Shown: positions 51,109-59,919, counted from the stretch's first letter. The stretch is 64,000 nucleotides of DNA from Anaerolineae bacterium (GCA_013178295.1 JABLWW010000002.1:186001-250000); one strand, 5' to 3'. The notes: generated from the letters alone by a model not told the origin. Program-made: numbers and translations.

Positions 51109-51154
51109 GCCTCTCTGTTGATGTGAAAAGCAAAGAATTGTAGCGAGGTACGTT

Positions 51155-52144
51155 ATGAAGCAAAAAAAAGGCAGGGTTTTTTCCGGCGCTCGCCCCACGG
51201 GGCGGCAACATTTGGGGAACTATCTGGGTGCGATTAAGAATTATGTCGCTCTGCAGGATGATTATGAGTGTGTATATTGTATTGTAGATATCCATGCATT
51301 AACGACAATGGAAACCACCCTTGCGTTGCGCCAGAACACGTATGAGATGGCGCTTGATTGGCTTGCTGCGGGTATCCGCCCAGATGAGACTATCATGTTT
51401 GTTCAATCGCATGTTCCGCAAGTAACCGAGCTGCACACTTATCTTTCGATGGTAACGCCTTTGGGCAAGCTGACGGATTTGCCTACATTCAAGGAGAAGG
51501 TTCGTCTTCAGCCACAAAATGTGAATTACGGGCTGGTTGGCTACCCGGTTTTGATGGCAGCCGATATTGTGCTGTATCGAACCAATCTTGTTCCGGTGGG
51601 GATTGATCAGGCACCGCATATTGAGTTCACCCGTGAGGTTGTGCGTTCTTTTAACTATCGCTATCAGACTGATGTGCTCATTGAGCCTGAAATGAAAGCC
51701 ACTGAAACCCCGAAAGTGATTGGCATTGACGGCCAGCAGAAAATGAGCAAAAGCCTTGACAACCATATTGAACTGGCGGCAACCCCTGAAGAGACGCTTC
51801 AGAGGGTGATGATGATGGTTACTGACCCACAGCGCATGCGCCGCACAGACCCGGGCAATCCAGATGTCTGTAATGTGTTTTCTTTTCACAAAATATTCTC
51901 TACGGCGGAAGAGGTGGAGATGGTCAACCTTGAGTGCCGCAGAGCTGGAATTGGCTGCGTGGATTGCAAGCGTTTGATGGCAAAGAACTTGAATGAATCA
52001 TTACAGCCATTCCGTGAACGCCGGTCTGAGCTGGCGCAGAACCCGGATCAGGTATGGGATGTGCTTCAGGAGGGGGCAAAGCGTGCCAGGGCAATTGCAG
52101 AGGAGACGATGCAGGGGGTGCGGCGCGCGATTGGCTTGCCCTGA
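51155..52144 (+). CDS. trpS: Tryptophanyl-tRNA synthetase
   Basis: The 329-residue class I synthetase charges tRNA-Trp. The HIGH-like motif is SGARPTGRQHLGNYLGA (residues 11-27) and the KMSKS motif is present in GQQKMSKSLDN. Further marks are QSHVPQVTELHTYLS, NYGLVGYPVLMAADI and VPVGIDQAPHIEFTREV. Length is normal. It is monocistronic with its own promoter and a terminator hairpin behind it. Confidence 0.97.
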   Translation: MKQKKGRVFSGARPTGRQHLGNYLGAIKNYVALQDDYECVYCIVDIHALTTMETTLALRQNTYEMALDWLAAGIRPDETIMFVQSHVPQVTELHTYLSMVTPLGKLTDLPTFKEKVRLQPQNVNYGLVGYPVLMAADIVLYRTNLVPVGIDQAPHIEFTREVVRSFNYRYQTDVLIEPEMKATETPKVIGIDGQQKMSKSLDNHIELAATPEETLQRVMMMVTDPQRMRRTDPGNPDVCNVFSFHKIFSTAEEVEMVNLECRRAGIGCVDCKRLMAKNLNESLQPFRERRSELAQNPDQVWDVLQEGAKRARAIAEETMQGVRRAIGLP

Positions 52145-52172
52145 GCAGTGCAACACGCGATAAAAAGAAAAT

Positions 52173-52201
52173 GCTCATCAGATTTTTCAGTTCTGATGAG
52201 C
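52173..52201. terminator. Bidirectional terminator between trpS and the HDOD gene
   Basis: A perfect 10-bp stem (GCTCATCAGA / TCTGATGAGC) with a 9-base loop. On the minus strand it is followed by ATTTTCTTTTTA, so it terminates the HDOD gene; on the plus strand the tail is TTGTTGGTTTT. Confidence 0.8.
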
Positions 52202-52227
52202 GTTGTTGGTTTTATCCTGTGGGCTGA

Positions 52228-53085
52228 TTAATATCCGAGTTTGAGGAAAGCTTCGGCTTCTTCGATGATTGGGATAACGCGGTTATAAAAGTTCTCGAAA
52301 TTATTATCTTTCCATTTTAGGATGGTGGGTGTCATCGGGTCCAGTTTGTATTGCAGAGAGTCACGCCCGATCCCTACGCCAAACATCATTAAAATGGCAT
52401 CCGCGGCATGGACGGCATAGCACAAGGTCTTGTGTTTATCCTGCGCCAGAGAAGGGGTATGATGATACAGGACGGCTTCGGCTAAGCGCTCGGGGAAGTT
52501 CCAGCGGCGCACGATACCGGCTCCAACGGCGGCGTGGTTAAAGCCAAACAAACCGACTTCCATCTCATCAAAGGAATGTTGTTCAAGGGCCCTTGGGTCT
52601 ACCGGGTTATAGCGTAAAAGGACATCGAAAGCCAGTTTGCCAACGTCGCAAAACAGCCCGGCGTAGTAGGCATCATCGTAAAGTTCTGGGTCAACGTCTT
52701 TGACAATCAGCTGGGCGCCAGCAGCCATACCAACGGAGCGTTTCCACAGCTCGCCTTTGTCGAGAAGATAGCCAGGGACAGGACGGTTCATAAAACTGGC
52801 GACAGATGCCGATAAGACCAGGTTTTGAACGGTGCGTTGACCAAGATAGCTAACAGCCTGTTCGATGGAGATTAATTTGTATCTCAGCGAATAGTAGCCA
52901 GAATTGACCCAGCGAAGGATCAGACTGGTCATTGCCTGATCCATTTTGATCACGTTGGCAAGATCCTTCATGCTGGAGTTGGGGTCTCGGATGATATGCA
53001 ATGCCTTCTGCACAACTTTGGGCATGGGCGGTAGATTGCCTACCTGGTCAATCAGCTGATCTATGGTGATGCGATTATCTGACAT
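52228..53085 (-). CDS. HDOD-domain protein
   Basis: The 285-residue protein is a single HDOD domain, a catalytically reduced relative of HD phosphohydrolases used in signalling. It shows LPPMPKVVQKALHIIRDPNSSMKDLANVIKMD at the start, ILRWVNSGYYSLRYKLISIEQAVSYLG, AGLFCDVGKLAFDVLL, FGFNHAAVGAGIVRRWNFPERLAEAVLYHHTP. The HD-type residues FCDVGK and NHAAVG are partly kept. ATG 53085 is preferred over one 27 bases upstream since GGAAAAG lies before it. No receiver or GGDEF domain is fused; its partner is unknown. Confidence 0.88.
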   Translation of the reverse strand: MSDNRITIDQLIDQVGNLPPMPKVVQKALHIIRDPNSSMKDLANVIKMDQAMTSLILRWVNSGYYSLRYKLISIEQAVSYLGQRTVQNLVLSASVASFMNRPVPGYLLDKGELWKRSVGMAAGAQLIVKDVDPELYDDAYYAGLFCDVGKLAFDVLLRYNPVDPRALEQHSFDEMEVGLFGFNHAAVGAGIVRRWNFPERLAEAVLYHHTPSLAQDKHKTLCYAVHAADAILMMFGVGIGRDSLQYKLDPMTPTILKWKDNNFENFYNRVIPIIEEAEAFLKLGY

Positions 53086-53254
53086 GTATCTTTTCCGAAT
53101 ACAATGAGCCAATATTGCTACTGTATTATTTTACACGCAAAACTTGATTTTTACATCAACAAATTTGTAATGTATCTGAATTGTTTTTACTGAATCTGCT
53201 GGCGGGATGGGTATAATGGCGCTATCACAGAGTCTAATTTTTGGAGGAGCTTTT

Positions 53255-53692
53255 ATGCGTGCAGTGATACAGCGGGTGCGGAGCGGGAGCGTGGTCGTCG
53301 AGGGACGTGTTGTCGCAGAGATTGGGGTGGGGCTGGTGATTCTTTTGGGCATTGGTCCAGATGATAATAGGGAAACAGCGGAGGCGATGGCGCGGAAAAT
53401 CTCGCTGTTGCGCATTTTTGCGGATGACCAGGAGAAAATGAACCTCTCAATAAAGGATGTGGGTGGTTCAGCCATTGTTGTATCACAATTCACGTTGTAC
53501 GCGGATACCCGCAAGGGCAACCGCCCCTCGTTTACGTTTGCCGCCGCCCCGGAACTTGCAAGCCCCCTGGTGGATTATTTTGTTGAGGTGATGAAAATGA
53601 ACGGTGTGCCGACCCAAAGCGGCGAGTTTGGGGCGCACATGCTGGTCAAGATCGAAAACGATGGACCTGTAACCATCTGGTTGGAAATGTGA
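53255..53692 (+). CDS. dtd: D-aminoacyl-tRNA deacylase
   Basis: The 145-residue enzyme removes D-amino acids from tRNA. It starts MRAVIQRVRSGSVVV and has the two active-site motifs SQFTLYADTRKGNRPSF and the Gly-cisPro motif NGVPTQSGEFGAHM. GGAGGAG is 5 bases before the ATG at 53255; an upstream in-frame ATG at 53207 overlaps the promoter, in which TATAAT lies at 53212-53217. Its stop is 1 base from the convergent folP stop. Confidence 0.95.
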   Translation: MRAVIQRVRSGSVVVEGRVVAEIGVGLVILLGIGPDDNRETAEAMARKISLLRIFADDQEKMNLSIKDVGGSAIVVSQFTLYADTRKGNRPSFTFAAAPELASPLVDYFVEVMKMNGVPTQSGEFGAHMLVKIENDGPVTIWLEM

Positions 53693-53693
53693 G

Positions 53694-54563
53694 CTAATCT
53701 TTTCCCCGCCGCACAATGGCGTCGCTCATTTTGATCACGCGCGACAGCGCGGCAACATCATGGACTCTAATGATATCTGCGCCTTTTGCGATGCTGATTG
53801 CCACCGCGGCTGCGGTGCCTTCCAGGCGGTCGTGTATGGGAAGGTTGAGCGTATAGCCGATAAAACCTTTACGCGATACGCCGACCAGAAGAGGGTAGCC
53901 CAGACTGCGGATTTCGGACAGCCAGTTGATGATCTCCAGGTTTTGCTCGACTGTTTTTCCAAAGCCAATGCCGGGGTCGAGAATGATATGATCATCCGCG
54001 ACACCAGCCGCGTGTGCTTTTTCAATGGAACTGAGCAGATCGGCTCTTATGGCAGCAATTAAATCCTGATAGTGGATGTTCACATATCTTCCGCCCAATT
54101 GACTGCTAACTTCGACGTTGGACGGTTGGCTGCGATTGTGCATCAGGATGATGGGGGCACGGTGACGGGCGGCAACAGAGGCAATGGATGGGTCGGCGCG
54201 CAGCCCCCATATATCGTTGATCCAGTGCGCACCAGCGTTAAGGGCGGCTTCGGCTACGCTGGATTTATAGGTATCAATGGACAGGACGCAGTCGAGGTTT
54301 TCTTGGATCAGGGCACGGATCACGGGGAGAACGCGTTGCAGTTCCTCTTCTGCGCTGATGGGGGTGGAGCCGGGGCGGGTGCTTTCGCCGCCGATGTCCA
54401 GGATGTCTGCTCCGGCGGCAACAAAGGCGTGCGCCTGTTGAATGGCTGCAGCAATGTAATTGCTTTGGTTGAGCAAGCCATCGCCGGAAAAACTGTCAGG
54501 GGTGATATTTAAAATGCCCATGATCAGGGTGCGTGTACCCCATGGGTATGGAAAAGGTATCAC
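53694..54563 (-). CDS. folP: Dihydropteroate synthase
   Basis: The 289-residue TIM-barrel enzyme joins p-aminobenzoate to the pterin diphosphate in folate synthesis. Loops 1 and 2 are MGILNITPDSFSGDG and DIGGESTRPGS; later motifs are SIDTYKSSVAEAAL, WINDIWGL, ILMHNR, LDPGIGFGKT, LVGVSRKGFI and IIRVHDV. It overlaps folK by 4 bases (ATGA), giving a folK-folP operon without folB or folE. Confidence 0.96.
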   Translation of the reverse strand: MIPFPYPWGTRTLIMGILNITPDSFSGDGLLNQSNYIAAAIQQAHAFVAAGADILDIGGESTRPGSTPISAEEELQRVLPVIRALIQENLDCVLSIDTYKSSVAEAALNAGAHWINDIWGLRADPSIASVAARHRAPIILMHNRSQPSNVEVSSQLGGRYVNIHYQDLIAAIRADLLSSIEKAHAAGVADDHIILDPGIGFGKTVEQNLEIINWLSEIRSLGYPLLVGVSRKGFIGYTLNLPIHDRLEGTAAAVAISIAKGADIIRVHDVAALSRVIKMSDAIVRRGKD

Positions 54564-55033
54564 AGCTTTGTTACCCCGCTGGTGTCAACGTTAGATAGCA
54601 TCTGCGTAATGGTAAGACCGCTGACGGGATGACGCAAATTGGGCGCCAGCGTCGCCAGAGGGACAAGCACAAAGGCGCGTGCGCTCATTTGTGGGTGGGG
54701 GATGGTCAGGTCTGGGGTGTCCAAGACGATGTCATCGTAGAAAAGGATGTCCAAATCAATGATGCGCGGTCCATATTTGAAAGTGGGCTCGCGTCCCATG
54801 GCAATTTCAATATCTTTGAGAAGCTGATGAAGGTCGTGTGGCGAAAGGTCGGTTTGTGCCTCGATGACCTGGTTGAGGTACATGGGCTGATCAAGATATC
54901 CCCATGGGACGGTTTCATATACCTCAGAGGCGCGCAAATCCTTCAGGGTTTTGGATAGGAAGCCAATGGCTTTTTGCAGGTTGGCAAAACGGTCTTTGAG
55001 ATTGCTGCCGAGAGCGATATAGGTCAGGGACAT
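54560..55033 (-). CDS. folK: 6-hydroxymethyl-7,8-dihydropterin pyrophosphokinase
   Basis: The 157-residue enzyme transfers diphosphate from ATP to hydroxymethyl-dihydropterin, just before the FolP step. Motifs are YIALGSNLKDRFANLQKAI at the start, MYLNQVIEAQT, and the signature GPRIIDLDILFYDD with IPHPQMSARAFVLVPL. It begins 5 bases after the homoserine dehydrogenase stop, so it may share its transcript, and overlaps folP. Confidence 0.96.
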   Translation of the reverse strand: MSLTYIALGSNLKDRFANLQKAIGFLSKTLKDLRASEVYETVPWGYLDQPMYLNQVIEAQTDLSPHDLHQLLKDIEIAMGREPTFKYGPRIIDLDILFYDDIVLDTPDLTIPHPQMSARAFVLVPLATLAPNLRHPVSGLTITQMLSNVDTSGVTKL

Positions 55034-55038
55034 GCAGC

Positions 55039-56067
55039 TTACACTCCCCGTATGGCGTTGATGATGTCTGTCAGCAGCCCAAAGGCAGTCGTTTCTGGAC
55101 CAGGGTTGGTTTCTACAATCCCCAGTCCTGGAAGCGTATCCAGATGGAACTGGATGTAGCTGCTGGTGCCGTTGATGGTATACAGAGGGGAATTGGCGGT
55201 TACTTTTTCTGGTTTGACGCTGGCATGGATTTGGCCGTTATTTCGGGCGGCGCGGCAGATCAGCTTCCAACGCTCGCCAGTCTGAGCGGCTTGGCGGATC
55301 ATCGCCGGGGTGATGGAGCGTATGCCATGACGGTCAACCTGCTGAGGCTTGAAAGGTGTGTCCATGAGCACAGTTAACAGGGCGGCGACTTTGATGGCGG
55401 CATCCCAACCGTCAATATCGCCGCTTGGGTCAGTCTCGGCAATGCCGATAGATTGCGCATAGGCAACAGATTCCTCAAAACTTTTACCGTTTTCCATGCA
55501 CTCGAGGATCAGGTTGGTGCACGAATTGAGAATACCCTCGAACCCGCTCAAAACGGCGGAAGGCAGCGCGGCGCGGAAGAGGGAGAAGATCGGCGCGCCA
55601 TCCATAACAGTCGACTCAAAAAGAAAACAGCGTCCTTTTGCCTTTGCCAAGGCCGTCAGTTCGTGATATGCGTGTACCACAGGCCCTTTGTTGGCGGTGA
55701 CAGCGTGCATCCCCAGTTCAAGCGCGGCACGCAGGTGGTCCACGGCGGGCTGCCCGCTTTCATAATTCACAGGCGAGTTCTCCAAAAGGACATCGGCGCG
55801 GGATTGCCGAATGACATCAAGCGTTGTATTGCATGCTTGCGTTGACAGTGTGTCAAGGTTTTGCCCGCTTTCGACGAGTGCAATAGCCTTTTCCAGGTTG
55901 ATTCCCTTTGGGTCAACAGCCATCCCGTGTCGTCCGGTGGCGATTGCGGTTACCGAAAATGTGATGCCGTACTGTTGTGAAAGAATCTGCTCTTTGTGCA
56001 GGATCAACCGGGCAAAAGCGCGCCCGACATTACCAAAACCGACAAGCGCAAGTGATACATGGGACAT
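55039..56067 (-). CDS. hom: Homoserine dehydrogenase (short form, no ACT domain)
   Basis: The 342-residue enzyme reduces aspartate semialdehyde to homoserine for threonine and methionine. The NAD(P) loop is LVGFGNVGRAFARL (residues 8-21); HAVTANKGPV carries the Lys that contacts the substrate path; the catalytic region is AETDPSGDIDGWDAAIKVAAL. It ends without an ACT domain, so feedback control by threonine through that domain is absent. It lies between the SCO1664-family gene and folK on the minus strand. Confidence 0.94.
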   Translation of the reverse strand: MSHVSLALVGFGNVGRAFARLILHKEQILSQQYGITFSVTAIATGRHGMAVDPKGINLEKAIALVESGQNLDTLSTQACNTTLDVIRQSRADVLLENSPVNYESGQPAVDHLRAALELGMHAVTANKGPVVHAYHELTALAKAKGRCFLFESTVMDGAPIFSLFRAALPSAVLSGFEGILNSCTNLILECMENGKSFEESVAYAQSIGIAETDPSGDIDGWDAAIKVAALLTVLMDTPFKPQQVDRHGIRSITPAMIRQAAQTGERWKLICRAARNNGQIHASVKPEKVTANSPLYTINGTSSYIQFHLDTLPGLGIVETNPGPETTAFGLLTDIINAIRGV

Positions 56068-56093
56068 TGGTGATACTCCAGGGAGAGAGGTGA

Positions 56094-56846
56094 TTATATG
56101 GGTGGCCAGGGGTAGTAACGGCGGTTGCTGCTGGGGTGTGGAAAGCGGCGCGTCTCAAGCATCTGGCTAGCACGGCGTTCGAGGGCGGAGATTTCTGCTT
56201 TGGAGAGCAGTGGTTTGAGCTGTTTGTTTAATGCGCTTTCACCAGTATTCAGCGCTGTTTTTAGCCGTTCGATGTCTTCCAGAATGGTTGAGGGGATTTC
56301 TTCTCCGGCGAAATCCCAGATGATGGTGCGCAGCTTGTTATCCACATGAAAACAGATGCCATGGTCAATCAGCCAGAAATGATCCTGCCAATCGCGCAGG
56401 ATATGGCTGCCCTTGCGGTCGGCATTGTTGATCAGCAGGTCAAAAGCCATAGCATGACGGAGACGGCCGCGGTCCTGGTCGTTGAAGGTGAAATAGTGGT
56501 CGTTGGGGTCATGGGGGATGAAAAGCTGGAGCGAGCCGGGCCCCAGCGGGGCTTTACGGCGGTAAACAGTCGGGGGAACCAGCTGCCAGCCAAGGCTTTC
56601 GCTGACGTGAAAAGCAGCTACTTCGCGTTTTGCCAGCGTGCCTGCCGGAAAATCCCACAGAGGCTGCTCGCCGCGTGAGGGCTTATAGACGGCTGTGATT
56701 TCTCTATCTTCGTATAAGAGATGAGCCAGAAAAGTGTAATTTGATCCAATGATAAACTGGCCTTTTAAATTCAACTGCCCGTGGAGCAGTCCTTCCAAAA
56801 TGAATGCTTTATCGGCGATTGGATCCAGGATATTGTTCTGTTCCAA
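56094..56846 (-). CDS. SCO1664-family phosphatidylinositol-kinase-like protein
   Basis: The 250-residue protein belongs to the SCO1664 family, a bacterial group with a kinase-like fold related to PI3/4 kinases. Visible motifs are EITAVYKPSRGEQPLWDFP (nucleotide-binding Lys), LAKREVAAFHVSESLGW, the catalytic-loop-like MAFDLLINNADRKGSHIL and WLIDHGICFHVDNKLRT (metal-binding Asp). The DRK and DHG motifs suggest it is catalytically competent. It is known to co-occur with DUF3090, encoded directly upstream here. The biological role of the pair is unknown. Confidence 0.88.
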   Translation of the reverse strand: MEQNNILDPIADKAFILEGLLHGQLNLKGQFIIGSNYTFLAHLLYEDREITAVYKPSRGEQPLWDFPAGTLAKREVAAFHVSESLGWQLVPPTVYRRKAPLGPGSLQLFIPHDPNDHYFTFNDQDRGRLRHAMAFDLLINNADRKGSHILRDWQDHFWLIDHGICFHVDNKLRTIIWDFAGEEIPSTILEDIERLKTALNTGESALNKQLKPLLSKAEISALERRASQMLETRRFPHPSSNRRYYPWPPI

Positions 56847-56884
56847 AGTATGCTCGTGGGTGAAAAGCCGTGAAAAAAGCTGGC

Positions 56885-57412
56885 TTAATGCTTGTGCCCG
56901 TTCTTTTTGGGGCAGAAGTGTCCTTCAGGCTCCATTGGCTCGCCGCATTGTGGGCAGATGGGGCGTCCGCGGTTGGCAACTTCAATCCCCCAGTGGCACA
57001 TGGCGCGTAATTGGGAGCGCGTGCACCACAGACGCAGGACATTGGCATTGCTTTCTTCAGCGCCTTCAGGGGTTGCTTCGCGCGCAATCAGGATGAGCAG
57101 GTCGCGCTCGATATCATAAGAAAGCCCCAATTCTCCGATGCGGAAGAGCGGGTCAACCGGCGGCTCAATGTGCATTTTGCTTTCGTCATACTCGCTGGAT
57201 GCTGGCGGCAGGTCGGGGTAGCGCGAGGCAATCTCGGCTAAAAATTGCTCGACGCCGATGGCAAGGGTCTGTATCTGTATCTTTTCCGCCAGGAGAGTGA
57301 TGACGCGATCGCCCTGACGCGCCTGGATGTAAAACACACGCTGACCGGGTTTGCCAATGGCATCGGTCGTGATGTGTGTGATCGGATACAAATCCATTTC
57401 GTTTTGCGCCAT
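56885..57412 (-). CDS. DUF3090-family protein with C-terminal zinc ribbon
   Basis: A 175-residue protein of the DUF3090 family: GQRVFYIQARQGDRVITLLAEKIQIQTLA near residues 23-51, DPLFRIGELGLSYD, and RLWCTRSQLRAMCHWGIEVANRGRPICPQCGEPMEP. The last part holds two Cys pairs (CPQC and further C/H in HFCPKKNGHKH) that suggest a zinc site. It is co-directional with the SCO1664-family gene 38 bases downstream, the usual arrangement for this pair; the histidine-phosphatase-like third member often found with them is not adjacent. Confidence 0.87.
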   Translation of the reverse strand: MAQNEMDLYPITHITTDAIGKPGQRVFYIQARQGDRVITLLAEKIQIQTLAIGVEQFLAEIASRYPDLPPASSEYDESKMHIEPPVDPLFRIGELGLSYDIERDLLILIAREATPEGAEESNANVLRLWCTRSQLRAMCHWGIEVANRGRPICPQCGEPMEPEGHFCPKKNGHKH

Positions 57413-57497
57413 CGTCTTTGTATGGCTCCTTTACAGGTTTCTTTTAGTATACCAGAAAGGACAGGCGGTTTGTAAGAGGGATTTTGACAGGCTGCGT

Positions 57498-58229
57498 TTA
57501 TGCACCATATCGGCGCGAGGAACTGGCGGCTTGGATGAACGCATTGAATAAAGCCCGCATAGGGAGGTGGGCTGTCAGTTCCTCTGGATGCCACTGAACG
57601 CCGATGGCAAAGGGATGCCCGCGCAGTTCCAGCGCTTCAACCAGTTGATCGGGCGAGAATGCGGAGGCAAGCAAGCCGGGGGCAACTTTGGCAACGCCCT
57701 GATGATGAAGGCTGTTGACCTCGAGCGTTTCGCTGCCCAGAATGCGGTACAGCTGGCTGTCTTTCTCTATCCGCACACGGTGCGAAAGACGGTCGCGGGC
57801 AAAATTGGGGTACCAGTCGTGGCGCAGGGCGTTTGGCAGCTGGTCAGCGATGTGGGTGTACAGCGTTCCCCCCAGCGCAACGTTCATCACCTGGATGCCG
57901 CGGCAAATTGCCAGCAAAGGGATGTTGTTTTGGGCGCACAGACGGGTCAGGGCAATTTCCATGCGGTCGCGGGCATGGTCAATGCCGTAAACTTCGGCGT
58001 GGGGCTGACCGCCAAAAAGGGCGGGGTCTATATCTGCCCCGCCGGTGAGAAGGAAGCCGTCCAGCGAGGAACACAGCGGCAGGAGGTGTTCTTCTGACAG
58101 CCCAACCGGGAGGATGAGCGGTGTGCCCCCCGCCTGGAGGAGCGCCTGGATGTATGTTTCGTTGACCTGAGCGCGCGGCAAGTCGCTTTTCGTCTCGCTG
58201 CGCGAAGCGGTAACACCGATAAGAGGCAT
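57498..58229 (-). CDS. Gamma-glutamyl-gamma-aminobutyrate hydrolase-like class I amidotransferase (PuuD type)
   Basis: The 243-residue protein is a peptidase C26 / class I glutamine amidotransferase. The nucleophile Cys lies in LLAICRGIQVMNVALGG, with the His-Glu pair in GVQWHPEELT; LTGGADIDPALFGG marks the PuuD group, which releases GABA or a related amine from its gamma-glutamyl form. The ATG at 58229 overlaps the rplS stop by one base, so it is translated from the ribosomal protein operon. A putrescine aminotransferase is encoded at 23456-24820, which fits polyamine use. Confidence 0.88.
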   Translation of the reverse strand: MPLIGVTASRSETKSDLPRAQVNETYIQALLQAGGTPLILPVGLSEEHLLPLCSSLDGFLLTGGADIDPALFGGQPHAEVYGIDHARDRMEIALTRLCAQNNIPLLAICRGIQVMNVALGGTLYTHIADQLPNALRHDWYPNFARDRLSHRVRIEKDSQLYRILGSETLEVNSLHHQGVAKVAPGLLASAFSPDQLVEALELRGHPFAIGVQWHPEELTAHLPMRALFNAFIQAASSSRRYGA

Positions 58230-58579
58230 TAATTAAATTTTTGTTTGAGGCGGGCGCTCTTGCCGGTGCGGGTGCGCAGGTAGTAGAGACGCGCACGGCG
58301 TATCTGGCTGTGTCGTTCGACTACCACTTTGTCGACGCGCGGCGAATTTCTCAGGAAGGTGCGCTCAACGCCAATGCCGTTGCTGGCGACGCGGCGCACG
58401 GTGAAGGTGGAATTGCTCCCTGCGTTGTGCATATACAGCACCGTTCCTTTGAATTCCTGAATGCGGACGCGGTCACCTTCTTTGATCTTGACATGCACGC
58501 TGACAGCATCCCCGGGCAGCAGATCGGGGATGTTAGGGTTTTCGGGTGTTTCGATTGCTTTTAATGTTTCCTGGTTCAT
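58229..58579 (-). CDS. rplS: 50S ribosomal protein L19
   Basis: The 116-residue protein has the L19 pattern: PGDAVSVHVKIKEGDRVRIQEFKGTVL, FTVRRVASNGIGVERTF, SPRVDKVVVERHSQIRRARLYYLR and a Lys/Arg-rich end. The ATG at 58579 gives the usual length and the start MNQ, with AAGGA 11 bases upstream; two in-frame ATGs lie up to 21 bases earlier. rimM and trmD, its usual neighbours, are not here; a PuuD-like amidase gene follows instead. Confidence 0.95.
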   Translation of the reverse strand: MNQETLKAIETPENPNIPDLLPGDAVSVHVKIKEGDRVRIQEFKGTVLYMHNAGSNSTFTVRRVASNGIGVERTFLRNSPRVDKVVVERHSQIRRARLYYLRTRTGKSARLKQKFN

Positions 58580-58744
58580 CTTGTGGATCATCCTTATCAT
58601 GTATTTCTTGACGCGGGGGCGAATTATACCACGTCGCGCCCAAAGCGTAAAGAAAAACGCTCAGGCAAACCGATTGTTTAGGATGTTAGGAATGGGCCAT
58701 GATCTAATAACGCAATTTTTGGGCACAGTTGATGAAAAATTTGT

Positions 58745-58998
58745 TATACTTTTACTTGATCTAAAGACAAATTAGCCCCGCAGCGTGTACTGCGGCGATG
58801 CTACAAAGAGTTACGCGGGTGAGCGCGTAGCGGCGAAATCTATCGTAGCAAATTTTTGCCGCCCGCGCAAGTTAACTGTGTTTGGATAAAGTGGAATTAT
58901 TTTGCGAGTGGTTTGCCAGAGGATGAGAAATACCCTTTTCTCTCAAGTTCCATCGATAGATACGCTCATGTTCAATTCCCGTGTAAAGAGGGACTTTT
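58745..58998 (+). promoter_or_regulatory. Extended -10 promoter and structured 5' leader of the ssp-like operon
   Basis: The 420-base gap between rplS and the DUF4007 gene holds TATACT at 58745-58750, preceded by TG one base away. The presumed transcript contains a hairpin CCGCAG-(6)-CTGCGG at 58778-58795 and a nested element: outer stem TGCTAC (58799-58804) with GTAGCA (58845-58850), inner stem TACGCG-GGTGAG-CGCGTA (58812-58829). The outer stem is followed by AATTTTT, as in an intrinsic terminator. The first 100 bases could thus be an attenuator or a small RNA; about 145 more bases lead to the DUF4007 ATG. It matches no riboswitch class I know. Confidence 0.5.
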
Positions 58999-59919
58999 AT
59001 GCTTTTATCAACACCAATACCATCCCGCCCTGCATTTGGCGGACATGAAAAGTTTGTTTTTCGGCAGGGCTGGCTGAAAAAGGCTATTGATGCAGCCCAG
59101 CAGGACCCAGCCGTTTTTTCCAAAGAAGATGCCTTTGTCCATTTAGGGGTTGGAAAAAACATGGCAGCTTCGATCCGCTACTGGGGATTAGCTACTGGTT
59201 TGCTGGAAAATGTACTCCATCAACGCGGTATTCGGACAGTAATCCCTAGTGCTTTGGGGCTGGCACTCTTGGGAGAGAATGGCTTTGATCCTTATTTAGA
59301 AGATATTGGATCACTATGGCTGATTCACTGGCAATTGGCAAGCAACCGCGAGAGAGGACTGGTTTGGCACCTGGTTTTTTCCAGGTATTACGATGTGGAA
59401 TTCCGCAAAGTGCAATTATTGCAATTTCTGAAGAAACAGATGACGCAACTAGCAGTTCAGACAACGGAGGGAATGATTGAACGTGAGATGGATGTATTCC
59501 TTCGCACGTATGTTGCTGCACAACCTAAAAAGGGGCTTGGCGAAGAGGAAAACCTTGATTGTCCGCTTGTCGACCTGCACTTATTGAGTCTTTCGCCCAG
59601 CGATAGCGTTTACCGTTTTCAGATTGGGAAAAAGCCCTCTCTGCCGACAGCAATCTTCGGTTATAGTTTGCTTGAGTATCTGAAAGAGAAAATTGCATCT
59701 CAGCGTACTGTAATGCTGGATGAATGTGTTTATCAGCCAGGTAGCCCAGGACAAATTTTCAAGCTAGACGAAAACAGCGTTATGGTATATCTTGAAGATC
59801 TGGAAGTTTTAACCAACGGGGCAATTCGGCTACAAGAGTCAGCTGGAATTCGACAGGTTTATCTTTATCAGAATTTTCCCGAACTTGGCATGAATCTATT
59901 ACAAGCATACTATGAATAG
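58999..59919 (+). CDS. sspB: DUF4007 protein, SspB-like component of a DNA phosphorothioation system
   Basis: The 306-residue protein has the DUF4007 pattern: PAFGGHEKFVFRQGWLKKA (residues 10-28), FSKEDAFVHLGVGKNMAASIRYWGLATGLL, DPYLEDIGSLWLIHWQLAS and a C-terminal region LEDLEVLTNGAIRLQESAGI. In the SspABCD system SspB is a DUF4007 protein reported to nick DNA so that one strand can be modified with sulfur. GAGGG lies shortly before the ATG. The gene overlaps the large ATPase gene by 8 bases. Family call is confident; the Ssp role rests on the three-gene order. Confidence 0.85.
   Translation: MLLSTPIPSRPAFGGHEKFVFRQGWLKKAIDAAQQDPAVFSKEDAFVHLGVGKNMAASIRYWGLATGLLENVLHQRGIRTVIPSALGLALLGENGFDPYLEDIGSLWLIHWQLASNRERGLVWHLVFSRYYDVEFRKVQLLQFLKKQMTQLAVQTTEGMIEREMDVFLRTYVAAQPKKGLGEEENLDCPLVDLHLLSLSPSDSVYRFQIGKKPSLPTAIFGYSLLEYLKEKIASQRTVMLDECVYQPGSPGQIFKLDENSVMVYLEDLEVLTNGAIRLQESAGIRQVYLYQNFPELGMNLLQAYYE

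Noticed and set aside
51109-51154. T-box or other leader control of trpS
   Set aside because: The leader is only about 40 bases and has no T-box sequence or specifier stem.
58757-58856. Assignment of the ssp leader to a known riboswitch (fluoride, TPP, ZTP, c-di-GMP)
   Set aside because: The conserved cores of those classes, as far as I know them, are not present; only secondary structure is seen.
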